Numbered from the stretch's first letter, positions 1 to 13,944 are shown. The stretch is DNA of 64,000 nucleotides from Conus ventricosus (GCA_018398815.1 CM031626.1:42316701-42380700), one strand, 5' to 3'. A program made the numbers and translations. The notes: generated by a model not told the origin, from the sequence alone.

Positions 1-850
1 GAGCACTTTCCCACACTATAGGGGCTGTCTGGCATCCATTCCATTCATAAACACTGCCACGTGAGCGACCTGGTCATGACGTGTACTGATGACGCACTTG
101 CGCGAAGTTCAAAGCGCTTACCGCGAGAACCAATTTTCCGGGCTGCAGGAAGGAAAGGAGGGATTTTGTGCTGCCTGGTTTTCCAGGCTGCAGGAAGGAA
201 GGGTAGGATTTCTGCAAACCGGAAAACTGGGTTGTAGGATGAAAGAGTTAAATATTGTTTGTACAGTTTTTTAATGGGCAGTTAGGGTTAGGTTACCGTT
301 AGGGTCAGGAAGACTCGCAGGAAATACGATCTGAAAAAAGCAGTGACATAAACTTAGCCTCGGAGTTACAATTAAGCCGCCATCACTGAAGGCTTTGTGT
401 TGTTTGTTTTCACTGTGATGCCAAGTTTTTTGTGTGTGTTCCACTAGTGTGGACATTGTTACAACTGTCAGACTTCAAAAGACATAGGATGGAGCACTCT
501 CAATTCTCCGCCATCAGCCATGTTGTCGGTCTCTGTGTTGAAGCCGTTGGATCTGACTAAATCTGCAAAAGGTTCCTTTTAAGGGAAACACTGCAGACTG
601 TGGACATGACTTCTCTGTCACTATATCCTGTCACAGTGTCGCAGATCTGAGCTTTTGAAACATACTGCCAAAGAACAGCTAGTACACCCAGTTTGATACT
701 CTACACTTTTTGAACATGAAATTGTTATTGAACTGTATTGAAGTTGATTGCTTTTTATGATGAAATAACTTTTTTTTTTAAACGAAAATAATAATCAGAC
801 TTAGAAAAGTAGGGAAGATGAATTTCAGGCGTACAGATTAAACTGAAATG

Positions 851-881
<31 letters not shown>

Positions 882-2020
882 GCCAACAGGGACACTTCCA
901 CTTTCGGTGTGTGCAAAGCGAGTGTACTCCATCATTCGGTGCAGAGATCAGACGCAAAGGAGTCAAAGCCAAACTGTTTTCATCAAACAAGCGTTTGTCT
1001 TCATTAATGACCCATTAGGCTGAGTTGGGTTTTTTTTCCGGCTTGTTGCAAAAAGGAGTAAAGGCTTGCAAGTCCATGCTATGCTGTTGTTAACATTTTG
1101 TTCAAACCGCATGCTATCATGTGCAGCAAAGTGCAGGTTATCAGTATCTGATCAGATCTCAGACAAATATATCTGCTCCATATTCTCATTCTTTTCATGA
1201 CTTTTTTTTTTCTCTTGGCAATTCGCAGCTTCGAAAGTTACCAAAGCTCTCTTTTTGCATGATGAAAAAAAAAATCTTGCCATACCAAAGGCAAATGTTG
1301 GAGAAGTTTTAAAGATCATCTCAAAGGTACAAGTCCTTGAACATGGAAGCTGGCTATACTCGATATCTCCAGCCTTTTCCAAGCACTTTTTCCAATGACA
1401 AAATGCAAGACATTCTGTCATCATGACAGAGTTCTGCTGTTTGTGGCTGAAGAAGGACTCTCGGGAAGCTGGCAAGGGTGAAAATCACCATGGAATCATT
1501 TGCAAAATTCAGTTTTCTCCTCGTAGTTATCACTCTTTCTTTATTTGTATTTCTGTGTATTCATTTAATGATTTCTGTGTTTATGAACTACTTTTTAAAT
1601 CCTTGGAGCATGGCTGTGGCTGATTGTCATTTAAACAAGTTGATGTGATTCGTAGACCTGTCTCTTAATGCCATTAAGTTAGGATTCTCTCTTTTCTTCT
1701 TCTTTTGATTTGTTGTGTGTGTGTGTTTTGAGTATTTAAACAAGATGATGTGATTTGTAGGTCTGTTAGTATCTTAAGTTAAATCTCTCTTTTCTTTACC
1801 ATTTTTTTTTGGCTGGCTTATCTTCCTTGCTTCCCTGCTGGCATTGTTCACATGCCGCTCATTCTGGTCCCCGCGCACACAGCCACACCCAGCCTTGTCC
1901 TGCTACAGCCCCAGGGCTTCAGTCCACTGGCAGCAGTCAACATCAAGTTGCCATGAGGCAACTCATTAGAGGAGACACTGCAATGCTGCTGACAGACTTT
2001 GGCGGTGTTCAGTGGTGCAT
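1..2020. other. Non-coding, start of window
   Basis: AT-rich sequence with a TA tract at about 853-881. From about 1840 there is a segment (GGCAACTCATTAGAGGAGAC region) that recurs near 28650-28900 and, inverted, near 44800-44950. No gene supported. Confidence 0.6.
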
Positions 2021-2362
2021 GTCCTGATCCAACAGACGCAGGACGCCAGGTACCAGGACCCCTACAGACGGCACTGACTGCTCTGTCATGTCCTGATCCA
2101 ACAGACGCAGGACGCCAGGTACCAGGACCCCTACAGACGGCACCGACTGCTCTGTCATGTCCTGATCCAACAGACGCAGGACGCCAGGTACCAGGACCCC
2201 TACAGACGGCACCGACTGCTCTGTCATGTCCTGATCCAACAGACGCAGGATGCCATGTACCAGGACCCCTACAGACGGCACTGACTGCTCTGTCATGTCC
2301 TGATCCAACAGACGCAGGACGCCAGGTACCAGGACCCCTACAGACGGCACTGACTGCTCTGT
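2021..2362. repeat. 69-bp minisatellite, 5 units
   Basis: Five near-identical 69-bp units with only scattered substitutions. Because 69 is 23 codons, both strands stay open, which makes a spurious 147-residue frame (CPDPTDAGRQVPGPLQTA per unit). It begins right after a dispersed repeat segment. Confidence 0.95.
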
Positions 2363-2465
2363 CACATAGCCAGTATGAGCGACTGTCTTCCAGAGGAAGA
2401 ACCTCACTGAGGATTGCAGCCCCTGGGACTGCAACTGGATGAGCTTTAGTGTGCAGTGTGTGTGT

Positions 2466-2575
2466 GGGGGGGGGGGGGGGGGGGGGGGGGGGGGAGCAGG
2501 GGGAAGGGAGAGGGGCAAAGGGGATGGGAGAGGAAGATGTTTTTAACCGCCTCTCCCCCTCCCCCCCCCCCCCCC
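2466..2575. repeat. Long G tract and nearby C tract
   Basis: About 28 consecutive G bases from 2466, and a C tract at about 2555-2575. Between them is purine-rich sequence. From there to 3060 I see nothing recognisable. Confidence 0.9.
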
Positions 2576-3064
2576 AGGCAAACTGTCTGCCCCTCGGTTG
2601 GCTGTAATTTTAACTTATTTAAAATAGTAAACAATGGAAGGACAAGGGAAACACAATTTATTGTCGTCTGCCAGTTTGTCAGCAGATGGACAAAACTAAA
2701 CCACCTATTAGCTCCATTCCAATTGGTTGATGCTTTCTGACCGGGCCACATGGTACATATTTAAGTTAGCGCGTCATAAACATTGTCATGATACTTTGAC
2801 TAAGTGAAATTTCCAGCTGTGGCAATGATCATTTAGCATGGTCAGAATTATGCCACACTTCAGTTTGTCCCTTGTAGATGACTGAAAAAAACTGGTCTTG
2901 CATGGCGGGCAGGGTGGCAGCATTCACTACATCCTCAACACAAGTGATTGCCTGCCTTGCCGTGATTAATGTCCCACCCTGGTGCGGCTGTGTGTGGGAG
3001 AGCTGGAATGAGGGGAGTGACAGTAATGCCGATGAGGCTTTTAGTATTCCTATAGAGAATTCTT

Positions 3065-3555
3065 CTGTACGGTGCCTATCTTCAGTCGTAGACCAGGCTC
3101 TAAACACTTTCTTCACGCTCCCATTTACACAATGGCTTCCTGCCTTCAAGGAGCTGTTTGAAGGGCTGACGGCTGGCGTTTATCATTGGTTTCCCATGTT
3201 AGTCATTGGAATATAGTTGCTCACTTTTTTTCAAACTCATTTTTTTCCATTTTTCCCAGAGGATGCATGGTATGTGTTATATGTGTCACCTATAATATCA
3301 ACAGCCAAACTAGCCTGCTCTTCCAAAAAAATTGTGATTGATTTGACTTGTGCATAAGATAGTATAAGTGCGTTCAGGTATGGAACCTCAGTATAGTTTC
3401 ATTCAAAGGAGTTTTGGAAATACACAGTCTGAAGCAGTGTGGACTTGTGAGGGAAAAAAAATCCCTCTGTATCAAAAAGGCCTGGTAGAGATTCAAACCA
3501 CAACCCCAGGATCATGAGTCTTAACGTTCAACCAGCTGAGCTGTTCTGGATCCAC
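3065..3555 (-). mobile_element. tRNA-derived SINE, family A variant 1, old copy
   Basis: A diverged full-length copy on the minus strand. The tRNA-like head, with a B-box-like GATTCAAACC complement and GAGCTGTTC, lies at the right end. The SINE body (AGCCAAACTAGCCTGCTCTT) and the 3' half (GGTGCCTATC...) lie to the left. It is the most diverged of the family A copies here. Confidence 0.75.
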
Positions 3556-3850
3556 GGGCCCACTGGGGTTAGCATGTAAAACTTCAATCTATTTGAAATT
3601 GTAATTCAGACTTTAAAAAAAACATGCAAGAGCTTGGGATGGAAACAGTTGTAAATGTGTACTTTTCCTTGCAGTGTTAGGTTTAAGCAGAAATGGCAGT
3701 TTAGAATGAATGAAGTGCAAGAAATCAGCAGATTAAGGGCACGTTGCTCCTTAACCCTTCCAAGGCCCCCAGGACCCTAACGCCTTTTCAGTTGTCATTT
3801 TCAAGCCTGATGTTGAGGTCATGGAAGATCATGGTTCGGCAAAAAAGAAA

Positions 3851-4110
3851 CCAGCCAGTCAACACTAGAAAGGCACTTGGACCACAGCACAGTGGTTAGT
3901 GTAGCGGAATTCTGCCAGCCAGTCAACACTAGAAAGGCACTTGGGACCACAGCACAGTGGTTAGTGTAGCGGAATTCTGCCAGCCAGTCAACACTAGAAA
4001 GGCACTTGGGACCACAGCACAGTGGTTAGTGTAGCGGAATTCTGCCAGCCAGTCAACACTAGAAAGGCACTTGGACCACAGCACAGTGGTTAGTGTAGCG
4101 GAATTCTGGC
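3851..4110 (+). repeat. 65-bp array made of a SINE head, 4 units
   Basis: Four 65-bp units, each containing the tRNA-like start of SINE family B (GCACAGTGGTTAGTGTAGCG). The last unit runs directly into the rest of a family B element. The body of that SINE is not repeated. Confidence 0.9.
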
Positions 4111-4440
4111 TTGGAGGTCATGGCTTCATTTCTACATCAGAGATGTTTACACGTGAGGTTTTTCTTCCCCAAACAGCTCATATCCAGGGTTTGAGTTTCC
4201 TGAGTTGGCTCAGTAGGGAAGACTTGAGCCACACAGTCAAGTTTCATCCACTTAATGAACATGTCTCTTGAGAGAGTTGTTTAAATTTCCTGACCAACAC
4301 TGCAGGTGTGTGTCCTGACCAACACTGCAGGTGTGTGAATCTCTTGGGCCTGGTTGACACTGGGATATATATCATCAAAGTACACGTGAAATACAACCCT
4401 GTTGCACAATACCAGAATGGGACTCTACTGTATCATCATC
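4074..4440 (+). mobile_element. tRNA-derived SINE, family B
   Basis: It shares its body with copies at 44167-44470 and 49205-49515: CAAGTTTCATCCACTTAATG, CCAACACTGCAGGTGT and GCCTGGTTGA. It ends near a (ATC)n tract at 4433-4450. The head is tandemly repeated. Confidence 0.8.
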
Positions 4441-4449
4441 ATCATCATC

Positions 4450-5490
4450 ATTCATTTGCATAAGAAAAAGATTCAAGTTCTCTGACTCGTCATGTCATAC
4501 TCTCATGCTGACCTGAGTTTCATCAATTTCCTCCTATCTGACTATGGTTTCGAGGTCATTTATGTATTCAGTAAAGGATCAGTTTGCCAGTATGATCGAC
4601 AAATTGATTACGGGCCCTCGAAAGAAAAGAAAGTTAAAACGACACATTTGAAGTGTTTTGATGCGGCTTACCTTCCACGAGTCTTTTTTTTAGTCAAATA
4701 TCCAACTTGACTTGATGACTTTAGTTTGTGTCAGTTTCTGTCAGTTGACCAGTTTAATTATGAGCAGGGTCCTTTTTATTTTGTTACACAACTGTTTATT
4801 CTAACTGTCCGTTGCACGTGGCTATCAAAAGGTCATTATCCGAGTTGTGCCGAAAATTACTGAGCGTTGTGCGAGAAGTGTTCATGTGTGTTACTGTTAG
4901 TCAGGCTTCTGCCTGTGGAGTGGTGTCAAATGAAAATATGTCACTGTCAGTATGGGAACATGGTTGATCATGTTGGACACGGGACGCTGAAGTGATGATG
5001 TGAATGTTATGTGATGATGTTAATAATGTACACACACACACACACACATATATACAGGATGTTGCATACTTTTCACATTAAATTGATTCAAATTGGACAT
5101 CAGTGTGTGATAATGTGTGCTTGTTTGCCGAGATATCTGTGGAAGTGTTTTGACCCAATGAGAAGGAAGAATGGTGCTAGTTAAAAAAAAAAAAAGTTTG
5201 AAATAATCTTAAAGCGCGTATTGACAATAACTGCTGTAAAAGTTAACAACATCTTGTGCAAACGCCATCAGCATGGAGACACATTCACATGGCTAGACAC
5301 TGATTCTGAGGAAGCATTGTCAGTTTTATTTGACATCAAAAGGGGAGAAAAAAAAAACTAAAAAATCCAACAACAAAAATAGTCATCCAAATTGACAAGA
5401 GCATGTGAGCATACATTCAACACAAAGTTAGCACAACTTGGAAGTAACATATTTCGCAATAATTTTTCTTTGAAAATGCTGTCCCCATCA

Positions 5491-5535
<45 letters not shown>

Positions 5536-8140
5536 AACAGAAACATGTATACTCTCGGAGCAAATAGTTCACAAAGCAAATAATCTGTAAAGCTGGACAA
5601 AAAACAAAAACAACAGATTTTAACTTTGGCCTAGCTAGCATTTTTTCCCACAGGAATGTGACAAAACATCATATGGATATGATATGAATTTTTGTCAAAT
5701 GCACGAAGCGAATGACATATTGAATCTGCCTACTTCACTAAATGTGTTTAGGAGCACCTGTCTGACCGAACAAAATCCATGTTCAGGGGGACCTACTGAA
5801 CAATATCATATCAGGGGAGATAAATCAATCTAAATCAATCCCCAATCTCTGTCCAGCAACACAGAAAGCCAGGCTGAATGGAAAGGTTCCAGGCTGAATG
5901 GAAAGGTTCCAGGCTGAATGGAAAGGTTATCTATAGAGTTGCCAGTTGCATGAGAGTCAAGCAAACTGATTTCACCATGAGCAGTTTTGTCATATTGGTC
6001 ACAGGACAGTTCTGTCATATTTGTCACAGGAGGATTCTGTCACAGGAAAACTGAGGCGCGAGATGAGCGTTAGCCACACTGGGGATCAACCCAACATCTA
6101 TGCATTTTTTTCCTTGAATCGTTTGAGCAGTTCACTTGACTCACAATGTGAATTCACAATCGCTAGTCGCCAACTTGAACCAAAGATGTCGCTACACATT
6201 GCCAGGCCCATTTCTCCCTCGGCACAAGCCAAAGAATACTACAAACTGCAATATTGTTAGTGCAAATGTTACTGCTTCATGACCACCAATTCTGTGAGAT
6301 TTCAGTGGTACGGTCACATTGCAATTCCCCTATTACTCCATTATTCCCTCCACGTGCGGCCATGGGCTCTGACAATGCCAATGTTTCTTGAATAAGCTGG
6401 GGGGGAAAAACATGGACGAACACCCAAAATCACAATCTGTGTCCAGCGGATATGTAAAACTTGAAAGAAAAGGATAAATTTCTCTCCCACACCTCCATTA
6501 ATCCAGACGTATCCATTGTTGTCGAATAAACAGAAAAATTTTAAAAAATTACAAAACTATACTTAATTCTGTTTCACACAATTTTTAGGCAATAGTTTCT
6601 ACAATTACAGACACCCTGACGTAATGCTCACGAACAAGAACAACCGGGTAAGCTAATAGGCATTCAGAGACCATCGGCTAAATAGCTCACAGGAAAACTG
6701 TTGTGGTCATGAAGCAGCAACAGTTGCACTAGATCTTCACAAAACTCCAGTATTTTTATGTGAACAACCTCACTGGAAAAAAGAAAAAAGGGGACTTGAA
6801 CCTTTGGTATGCATAGCTCAAACTGCTTGCAAGTTGCAGACATCATATCGCAGACGTATGCATGAGATCGCTGAATGAAAGAAAACATCTGTGCATCCTA
6901 TGCGCATGCATGCGTCCGTACGTATACATAAGAACAGAAAGCAAAGAAAGATTTAGTTTGTTTTCTTTTTTCTGTTATTTCATCATTGTATTTTTGTGAA
7001 TGGTGATTCAATGGCACAAAGCCAGTAACAGAATTTTAGAAAAATCATCTACTCATGCACGCTTGTGCACACACACACACACACACACACACCAAAAGAG
7101 ATGGCTCCACAACTCATGTATATAACCTACTTTTCTTCCCAGAGCAGATTATCCATTTCTGTCAATAAGGGCAGAATTAAATCGTCATGATGCTAGTAGT
7201 GTTGACAGGATACAGTTTCCTAAGAACCTCTACAAAACTAGAGAGTAATCCATGCTGGAAATTTTCACTTGTGGACCCCCCTCCCCCAAATAACCCCCCC
7301 CCCCCCCCCCCCCCACAATTTTTTTCCTTTTTTTTTGTAATTTCATTCTTTTATTTTCTAAACAGAACATCAAGTTTACAAACCCAAGTCATTTTTTCAA
7401 CCGACTTTGAAGGCATTAAAAAGGACACCCCAGTTTCTCCAAACTAAACTGAAAGAAGCCTGCTAAGGCTGTTATTAACCCTTTGGCCACCAGATGCAGG
7501 GAGAGTCGGCGTTCCCCATAACCAGCCACTTTTACCACGGTCCGCTTCAAACACCTGTCATTTCGCCCCTTTGGAAGCCAGCCTTTCCCAATTTTCAGTC
7601 AAATAACAGGAAACGGTGGTTAGTTTGAAGCTGTGTCAGTATTTTTGCTTTTCCCCCGATCTCCCAAGGTCTGTTATTTGGCTAACAGTTGTAATGTTAG
7701 AACTGGTGCACAAATCAGCTACTGAGCTGAGCTTTACACAGGCTTTTTTTTCTTTAGTTACTGTAGAGTTAAAGGATTTAAGAATACAACTAATGTCTGA
7801 AAAATAAAAAAGCAAATGAGAAATGGAATTTCTTAGAGTGTGTGTGTGTGAGTGTTGTGTGTTGTGTGTGGTGTTAGGGTTCTTAACATCCCCTTCACAA
7901 CAAGCATAAATGATTCTTTAAGCACGAGAGTGAAGCGACATTCATCCAGTGTGAAAACACAGTTTCGAAAGGTCGGAAGGATGTCAAGTTTACCACACAA
8001 TGGCGCACTGATGTGCAGTAGACGCATTACTTAACCGTCCGACCTAAACAACCTCCACATCGTTCTGATCGACCCATAGACATACAGCGCTTTTGAAAAT
8101 TGGTTTTGTGTTTTTAAAAGCAAAAGGAAAAAAAATGAGA
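4450..8140. other. Non-coding stretch with microsatellites
   Basis: Contains (CA)n at about 5033-5050, 5500-5535 and 7067-7093, three 20-bp units at 5869-5928, a C tract at about 7287-7315 and a TTAACCCTTTGG motif at 7476 that resembles a TTAA-transposon end. No gene supported. Confidence 0.6.
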
Positions 8141-8157
8141 AGATGCCCCATCCGACA

Positions 8158-8183
8158 CATCCCCCCCCCCCCCCCCCCCCCCA
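8158..8183. repeat. C homopolymer tract
   Basis: About two dozen consecutive C bases, one of more than ten such tracts in the window. Confidence 0.9.
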
Positions 8184-8260
8184 TCCCCCCATCCTATCCC
8201 CGGTGCATTTTACAACTATTTCACAGAGATCAGATCTTAAAGTCAACACACTGACACATC

Positions 8261-8440
8261 GAGAAAAACACAGCTCGTTCCAGAACTGTCCCACGTATAA
8301 AGGAGAAAAACACAGCTCGATCCAGAACTGTCCCACGTATAAAGGAGAAAAACACAGCTCGATCCAGAACTGTCCCACGTATAAAGGAGAAAAAACACAG
8401 CTCGATCCAGAACTGTCCCACATATAAAGGAAAAAAACAC
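8261..8440. repeat. 42-bp minisatellite, about 4 units
   Basis: Tandem units containing CACAGCTCGATCCAGAACTG and CCCACGTATAAAGG. After it, 8440-9365 is unique-looking sequence with no gene I can support. Confidence 0.93.
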
Positions 8441-9369
8441 AACCATAAACCAAACACCTTCATAAAGAACAAGTGTTAAAGCAAAAAAAAAGGTGCGGTA
8501 TGCTGACATCGAAAGCCTCTTTCCAAAAAACTTAACTGCGTTGGAGGAGCGGGAACCGATGATCTGGAACTGTCCTAGGTACACAAAGTCTGCCATGACT
8601 CGTGCCCAATGCAGACTGGACAGGACAGGTGTCGAAAAAGAACCTGGCGACAGGTGGTGCCGTGGAGGACGCGTCTTTCGCTTCCAAGGCAGGCCAGCAA
8701 TGCCAGAGAAGACGGCAGAGGCGATGGTTTGATCTCGCTGCCCGTACCCTGAGAACTGAAGTGGCATAACCCGGTCCTACAGTGAGTGTCCCAGGCTGGG
8801 TCTGTTCCGTCTGGGTCTGTTGACTCTCGAGGTCATTTAAACCACTGTAGTCCTGGGAATGCTGGAGGCTCTTTTGCTGTACATTGTGCACCTGTCCCTC
8901 AGGGAGTTTCACCTGGTCGTTCCCTCTTTCCTGTCACCCTCTTGAACTCTGGCTTTTCCTTGAACTTCTATCATCCTCCCCTGCCCTCCAGTTTTTCTAT
9001 GTTTGCGGTACATTCACTAGTTTGGGGTTTTTTTTGTTTTGAAAAGTGCATATTCTTTTCTTTCTCATTACAATTCATGACCTTTTTTTTGTTGTTTTTC
9101 GGTTTTCCGTTTTTGTTGCTATCCAGCGTCTAGGAAGTCAAAACTTTATACCATTTAAAACAGACAGTAGCTGTCCATGTCTTTATACTTGTAGCAAGTC
9201 TATGATGCCATCAATCCCTGATGAACATCAGTGCTTACAACAAGACCGATGCCATCGATGCACAGTAAACATCGATACTTGAAGCAAAGCTGCGACGCTT
9301 TGAACACATGGGAAAATCGGTAATGGCAGCAAGTATGTGAGGCTATCAGTCAGTCCCGGATAAACATCG

Positions 9370-9840
9370 ACACTTGTAGCAAGTCTGTGACCCTATCAAT
9401 ACATGGTAAACATCCGTTACCTGTAGCAAGCCTGTCACCCTATCAATACATGGTAAACATCCGTTACCTATAGCAAGCCTGTCGCCCTATCAATACATGG
9501 TAAACATCCGTTACCTATAGCAAGCCTGTCACCCTATCAATACATGGTAAACATCCGTTACCTATAGCAAGCCTGTCACCCTATCAATACATGGTAAACA
9601 TCCGTTACCTATAGCAAGCCTGTCACCCTATCAATACATGGTAAACATCTGTTACCTATAGCAAGCCTGTCACCCTATCAATACATGGTAAACATCCGTT
9701 ACCTATAGCAAGCCAGTCACCCTATCAATACATGGTAAACATTCGTTACCTATAGCAAGACTGTCACCCTATCAATACATGGCAAACATCCGTTACCTAT
9801 AGCAAGCCTGTCATGCTATCAATACATGGTAAACATTGGG
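9370..9840. repeat. 47-bp minisatellite, about 10 units
   Basis: Units contain TATCAATACATGGTAAACAT and TTACCTATAGCAAGCCTGTC, with a few substitutions. Weaker related units flank it (9180-9370 and 9840-9910), so the array decays outward. Confidence 0.95.
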
Positions 9841-9849
9841 AATCCTAAC

Positions 9850-10800
9850 AAGTCTGTAACAGCTATCATTCATTCATCAACGTTAATACTTGAAGCACAT
9901 CTGTGACACTATCACTGCGGGCATATCACAAATTACCTGAAGTAGAACAACCGACCCATCCTTAGCAAACCTCCATGAAAAAAAGGCCAAGAACCCAGAA
10001 TGGAATGTACCCATCATACAAGAGAGGTACCTCGACTGAAATGGAATATGAAGAGGTGACGGATTAGTCAACAAACACACTGTACAAGCCCTGGGGTGGG
10101 GGTGGGGGTGGGGGTCATACCCAAGAATACATCCACAGTGAGCATGAGCGAAAACACAGGGAATGCTGGGAATCATCAATGCCAGGGGACATAATTCATG
10201 TCATCACAGATAAGCGTCACTCTTCAAAAGATATGATTCCCACAGACAAAAACGACGCACCTAAAAGGGCGGAGCTAACAAACCGACAACTTCCCTTCCA
10301 ACCTTTCCCAGCACAAATGCAATGCAATAAACAAGCAATAACAGGAATTGTACTGATAATAAATATAAGCAAGAACAGCCATTGTAATGATCATAAACGT
10401 AACGATAAATGCCTTCGATTAATGCCATCCACAAGTACAGCACATGAAACCCATCATTCTTCTTTTTTCTTTCTCTGACTTCAATGCAAACCACCAGCCA
10501 ACCAAAAGTCCTGCATTCAAAATGCACGCTACATGAGAGCGGCAAAACACATCATCACAAACACTCACATTCTGCATTCAAAACACACCTGTCATGAGAG
10601 TAGACAAAACACATCATCAAACACTCACATTCTGCATTCAAAACACACTATCATGAGAGTACACAAAACATGTCAGCATCAAACCTTTCCGTCCTGATTC
10701 TACTGCTTCAAGTCTCGCCCCGCTGACTCCTTAATGTACCCTGGTACTGAAGCCCCGACATGGAAAGTAACAACAGCAGAGAAACACCAAGTTCTAGCAA
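9850..10800. other. Non-coding, includes a 3-unit array
   Basis: It has a GGGGGT repeat near 10095-10113. About three 55-60-bp units (CATTCTGCATTCAAAACACA, TCATGAGAGT) lie at 10505-10680. No gene supported. Confidence 0.6.
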
Positions 10801-10807
10801 TACTGCG

Positions 10808-11252
10808 CACAGACACACACATAAAACACACACACATGCGCCACACACGCTAACACACACAAACACATGCACACACACACACGCAAACGCACACACACAC
10901 ATGAACACACACACACAAACAAACACATGCACACATATGCAAACATGCACACACATACAAAAACACATGCACACACACACACACACACATGCGCACACAC
11001 ACGCAAATGCACACACACACACACATGTACATGTGCACACATATGCAAACACACACATACACACAAACAAAAACACATGCACACACACACACAAGCAAAC
11101 ACACACCACACACACACACATGCAAACACACACACAAACAACAAACACAAACATACACACACCACACACAGACATACACACACACACACACACACACACC
11201 ACACACACTCATACACACAGACAACACACACACACACAAACACACACACAGA
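10808..11252. repeat. Cryptic CA-rich repeat block
   Basis: About 440 bp of CA repeats with AAAC, ATGC and ACAT interruptions. It makes long false open frames on both strands; they are not genes. Confidence 0.95.
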
Positions 11253-11259
11253 GCCCTAA

Positions 11260-12990
11260 TTTCTGGAGAAAAAAAAAGGGTTTAAATCGTAGAATCCACT
11301 TCTCCAGGGTCACAAGTTCTGAGTGCAGCATGAAGCCTGGAATCGATGATTACGAGGTAACAACATTCACAACAGAATGGAACCCAACATCCCACACAAC
11401 AGCGCATAAAACTCTATCACCAGTATCCCTCTTCTCTGTCTCACTCTCTTTCTCCCCATCTGCCTATCTCTCGGTCTCCGTCCATCCTTCTCTCTCTCTC
11501 TCTCTGTTCCCTTCTCCATCCTGTCTTTCTCTTTCCATTCCATCATTAGAAGAACAAGAGGAGAACAGCAGTCTCTTTCAGATCTGTTTCAAGGATTTCA
11601 CCGGTTAGTGAAGACCACAGTGTCATGCACATGTCGCTGTATTTTTTTTTTTTTTTTTTTTTAGCACAAACTGGACGCAGGATTAGAGGAAAACTTGTGT
11701 TTAGCATAAGTAGCCTAAGCACAGTTTAGCGTTAGGACAAGTGAAGCAAACATGATGAAAAATGTAGTTTGGTTTGTAACTTGCCTGAAAATGTTCTTTC
11801 TTTTTTCCTTTTTTTTTTCTCTCTTTTTTTCTTTCCTTTTTTGGGGGGTGGGTGGGGGGGATGGTGTGCAGACTGGAATGAAGGGATGGAGGGGAAGGAT
11901 AAGAGGGGTGAGGAGAACGACATCGCCCCCTCCTCCCACCCACCCCATTCTTCACCACCACCGTCCTCCCTCTCCTTCCCTCTTCCTTTTCCACATGTAA
12001 GACATTCAAAACTGATAATAAGAAAAGAGGATGCACACACACATATACAAATCCCCAAATGATGAACACATCACGTACAGCCATCTATCCAAACCACCGC
12101 TGGGAGGCTGATGGACCATTGACCAATTCCTCACAGACACATTAAAAAAAAATTTTTTTTTAATTCACCATCCAATATCATAGGAACAACATCACATTTT
12201 GCAACCAACTATAGAAAGGTTGAACAGCGAAAAAAAAAAAAACAAAAAAAAAAAAACTGAAACACAGGAGGCAGGATTCAGAACACTTTGCTTGATTAGT
12301 TCACATGATCTGAGTACAGTCATCATCACAGGGCACATCGCAACATCTCATTATTCGTCATGGGGCCAAATGGTAGTGCAAGCATGGAGCAAGTCCAAGG
12401 GAGAACGTCCTCTCTCTCTCGCAATAAGACAACCAAACGAAACGAAAACCTCTCACAGAAGTGACTCGCCCCCTCCCAATATCCTCTCTCCACCACCAAT
12501 CCTTCACCCCACGCCCAAGCCACACTCAGACTGAACTAGCCACGGTAATCGCCGGTTGTGTGTTGGAATCTGACCAGGAAACACAGCTCACATGATGTGT
12601 GTGAGTGCCCAGGCCTACAGCCCAGCTGTGTGTACCATCAAGAAAGCTGCTGACGGCGGCTTGGCTGCCGAGACTGAGGAGCAGTCAGGAATCACAGCGT
12701 CTGCGCAAAGCTGCTGGAAGCACTTTCGAGCGAGGCTTGGAACTGCTGCGTGACATGGCTGAGGTCATCGTCGTTAAAAAGCGATCCACGACAAGATCAC
12801 AAGAGTCGCAGGCGTTGCTGTTTTGGTTTTGCCGACAAACAGCAACAAGTACCATAGTTGATGGAAAGTGCTCACAGCCATAGCTGGCAGCAGTGTTCAC
12901 CATGGAACACACGACAAGGTTTTCACTGTCAGGTCCACACACACTGGAACTGCAGAGGAAACTTGTCAGTCAGATGTTTAACACAACAGA
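11260..12990. other. Non-coding, poly-T and pyrimidine-rich blocks
   Basis: Pyrimidine-rich at 11410-11540, a T tract at 11641-11662 and mixed T/G and C blocks at 11790-12000. A more complex stretch at 12540-12960 has open frames on both strands, but I recognise no protein in it. Confidence 0.55.
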
Positions 12991-12994
12991 AACA

Positions 12995-13390
12995 TACACC
13001 GAAGCTACGATAAAGCAAATGCAATGAGTATAGACTAAGTACGGTCAAACAAATGCAATGGATATAGCTAAAGTCATGACTACGGTAAAGCACATATGCA
13101 ATGGGTATGGCCAAACTATGGTCAAACAAATGCAATGGATATAGCTAAAGTCATGACTATGGTAAAGCACATATGCAATGGGTATGGCCAAACTACGATC
13201 AAGCAAATGCAATGGACATAGCTAAAGTCATGACTACAGTAAAGCACATATGCAATGGTATGGCCAAACTATGATCAAGCAAAGGCAATGGGATATAGCT
13301 AAAGTCATGACTACAGTAAAGCACATGCAATGGGTATGGCCAAAGTCATAACTATGGTAAAGCAAATGCAATGAGTATAGCCAGAGTCAT
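12995..13390. repeat. About 72-bp degenerate minisatellite, 5 units
   Basis: Units alternate AAATGCAATGGATATAGCTA and TGGTAAAGCACATATGCAAT with GGGTATGGCCAAAC, giving a higher-order unit of two half-repeats. Confidence 0.88.
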
Positions 13391-13859
13391 GACTGATTTA
13401 TCTACATTCTTTTTTTTTCAGTCTAGACAGGACACTATATACAAGTCCAGATCTTCAGTCCCAATCAATATAAATGCATATCCACTTAACAACTGTTCTG
13501 AAGGGGTTTACACGAAAACAAGTCACACCACCTGGATTGAACAGGTTTCCAATGGCACTGACACAAGCTATCTTTGACACTGAACGACCGTTGTTTTGGT
13601 GGTTTTTTTCTTAAGACAGTGCACGATGGCCACGCCAACAACTTAAAACTAACACCCACAAAGAGAATACAGCACCTTCTTCACTTTCAGAACTCCAAAT
13701 AAATTCTCTCATGAGGCAGGAAGATAATACAGTGATTAAGGAAGCAACACAAGCATATGCACAGACACAAGCCCGCAAGCCAGTATAATCTTGCTACCGA
13801 CACTTGCTGTTGGAGAGTTACAGCTCTTTGGACAGCCCTCCTACAAAAAGCCAGCTAGA

Positions 13860-13884
13860 TCCCCCCCCCCCCCCCCCCCCCCCA
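13860..13884. repeat. C homopolymer tract
   Basis: A C tract of about 23 bases followed by ACCACCC. Confidence 0.9.
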
Positions 13885-13944
13885 CCACCCAAAACAACTG
13901 AAAGCGCAATGAACTATGGGAGAGAATTATCAGTTGGGTATATA

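Noticed and set aside
10760..11608. 282-codon Thr/His-rich frame and its Cys/Val-rich mirror frames
   Set aside because: Product of the CA/TG repeat block. The same applies to frames at 20281-20894, 30859-31320, 36133-37393, 48029-48852 and 55133-55657, except for the short dixin exon parts noted.
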